Positions 5,809-5,862 of a DNA stretch of 5,862 bases are shown one piece after another (positions within the stretch are counted from its first letter, which is position 1; each line of letters begins with the position of its first letter). The DNA lies in the NCBI GenBank assembly GCA_949288685.1, contig CASELB010000139.1:1-5862 (forward strand), given 5' to 3'. The notes under the pieces are model-generated. The model did no database searches. It was not told where the DNA came from and saw only the letters and a list, made by a program, of their open reading frames with translations. This stretch comes from an uncultured bacterium (GTDB lineage Bacteria > Cyanobacteriota > Vampirovibrionia > Gastranaerophilales > Gastranaerophilaceae). The position numbers and the translations under genes are program-made.

Positions 5809-5815
5809 TAAAAAA

Positions 5816-5820
5816 CCTCC
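5816..5820 (-). promoter_or_regulatory. Ribosome binding site of hpf
   Basis: On the minus strand GGAGG lies 7 bases (TTTTTTA) before the ATG at 5808-5806. This is a near-ideal site in an unstructured T-rich leader, consistent with strong expression of hpf and confirming the start. Confidence 0.75.
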
Positions 5821-5830
5821 GAGATGTGTG

Positions 5831-5846
5831 ATACTTTTTAAGTATA
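5831..5846 (-). promoter_or_regulatory. Candidate -10 element overlapping a small inverted repeat upstream of hpf
   Basis: On the minus strand TATACT (5846-5841) matches the sigma-70 -10 consensus at five of six positions. It would give a start near 5834 and a leader of about 25 bases holding the ribosome binding site. The matching -35 would fall just past the right edge of the window, so the promoter cannot be completed here. A perfect 6-bp inverted repeat, ATACTT-TTT-AAGTAT on the plus strand (5831-5845), overlaps the -10 and the predicted start and could be an operator. In AT-rich DNA both signals can arise by chance. Confidence 0.35.
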
Positions 5847-5862
5847 CAATATTTTGCGTAAA

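Overview
The window (5,862 bases, AT-rich, almost no intergenic space) is chromosomal DNA from a flagellated bacterium. Two gene strings run towards each other and meet at 4187-4190. The proteins look Gram-negative or deep-branching. The short HPF protein has a cyanobacterial-looking core (YASIDL, ADK, RQ, KYK), and together with flagellar genes and AT-rich sequence this would fit a non-photosynthetic cyanobacterial relative (Gastranaerophilales/Melainabacteria type). That lineage guess is an inference from recalled sequence character and is weakly held.

Plus strand (1-4190): the last 29 codons of flhB, then complete flhA, a PilZ-domain protein, an unrecognised 123-residue membrane protein with two hydrophobic segments, and a short PLP-dependent enzyme of the Orn/Lys/Arg decarboxylase family. 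Junctions are very tight: TAATG between flhB and flhA, 23 bases before pilZ, 1 base before the membrane protein, and about 20 bases of overlap into the PLP gene. They read as one operon with translational coupling. FlhB and FlhA form the core of the flagellar export gate. The PilZ protein is a likely cyclic-di-GMP receptor that could tie motility to that second messenger. The roles of the last two genes are not evident.

Minus strand (5862 down to 4187): a promoter-like region, then hpf (ribosome hibernation factor, short form), a family 2 glycosyltransferase and a C0-type HAD sugar-acid phosphatase. Both junctions have a 1-base gap. The phosphatase resembles KdsC overall, but it carries Glu56, Arg64 and Lys67, which I recall as the markers of 9-carbon (KDN-9-P type) phosphatases. 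A GC-rich 11-bp hairpin followed by five Ts lies about 90 bases inside the glycosyltransferase gene, in the correct orientation for an intrinsic terminator. It could uncouple hpf output from the sugar genes.

No tRNA, rRNA, CRISPR array, insertion sequence or obvious horizontally acquired segment is visible. The main points to follow up are the intragenic terminator-like hairpin, the phosphatase specificity residues, and the unexplained membrane protein and compact PLP enzyme behind flhA. I did not find a clear, wholly new multi-gene system.
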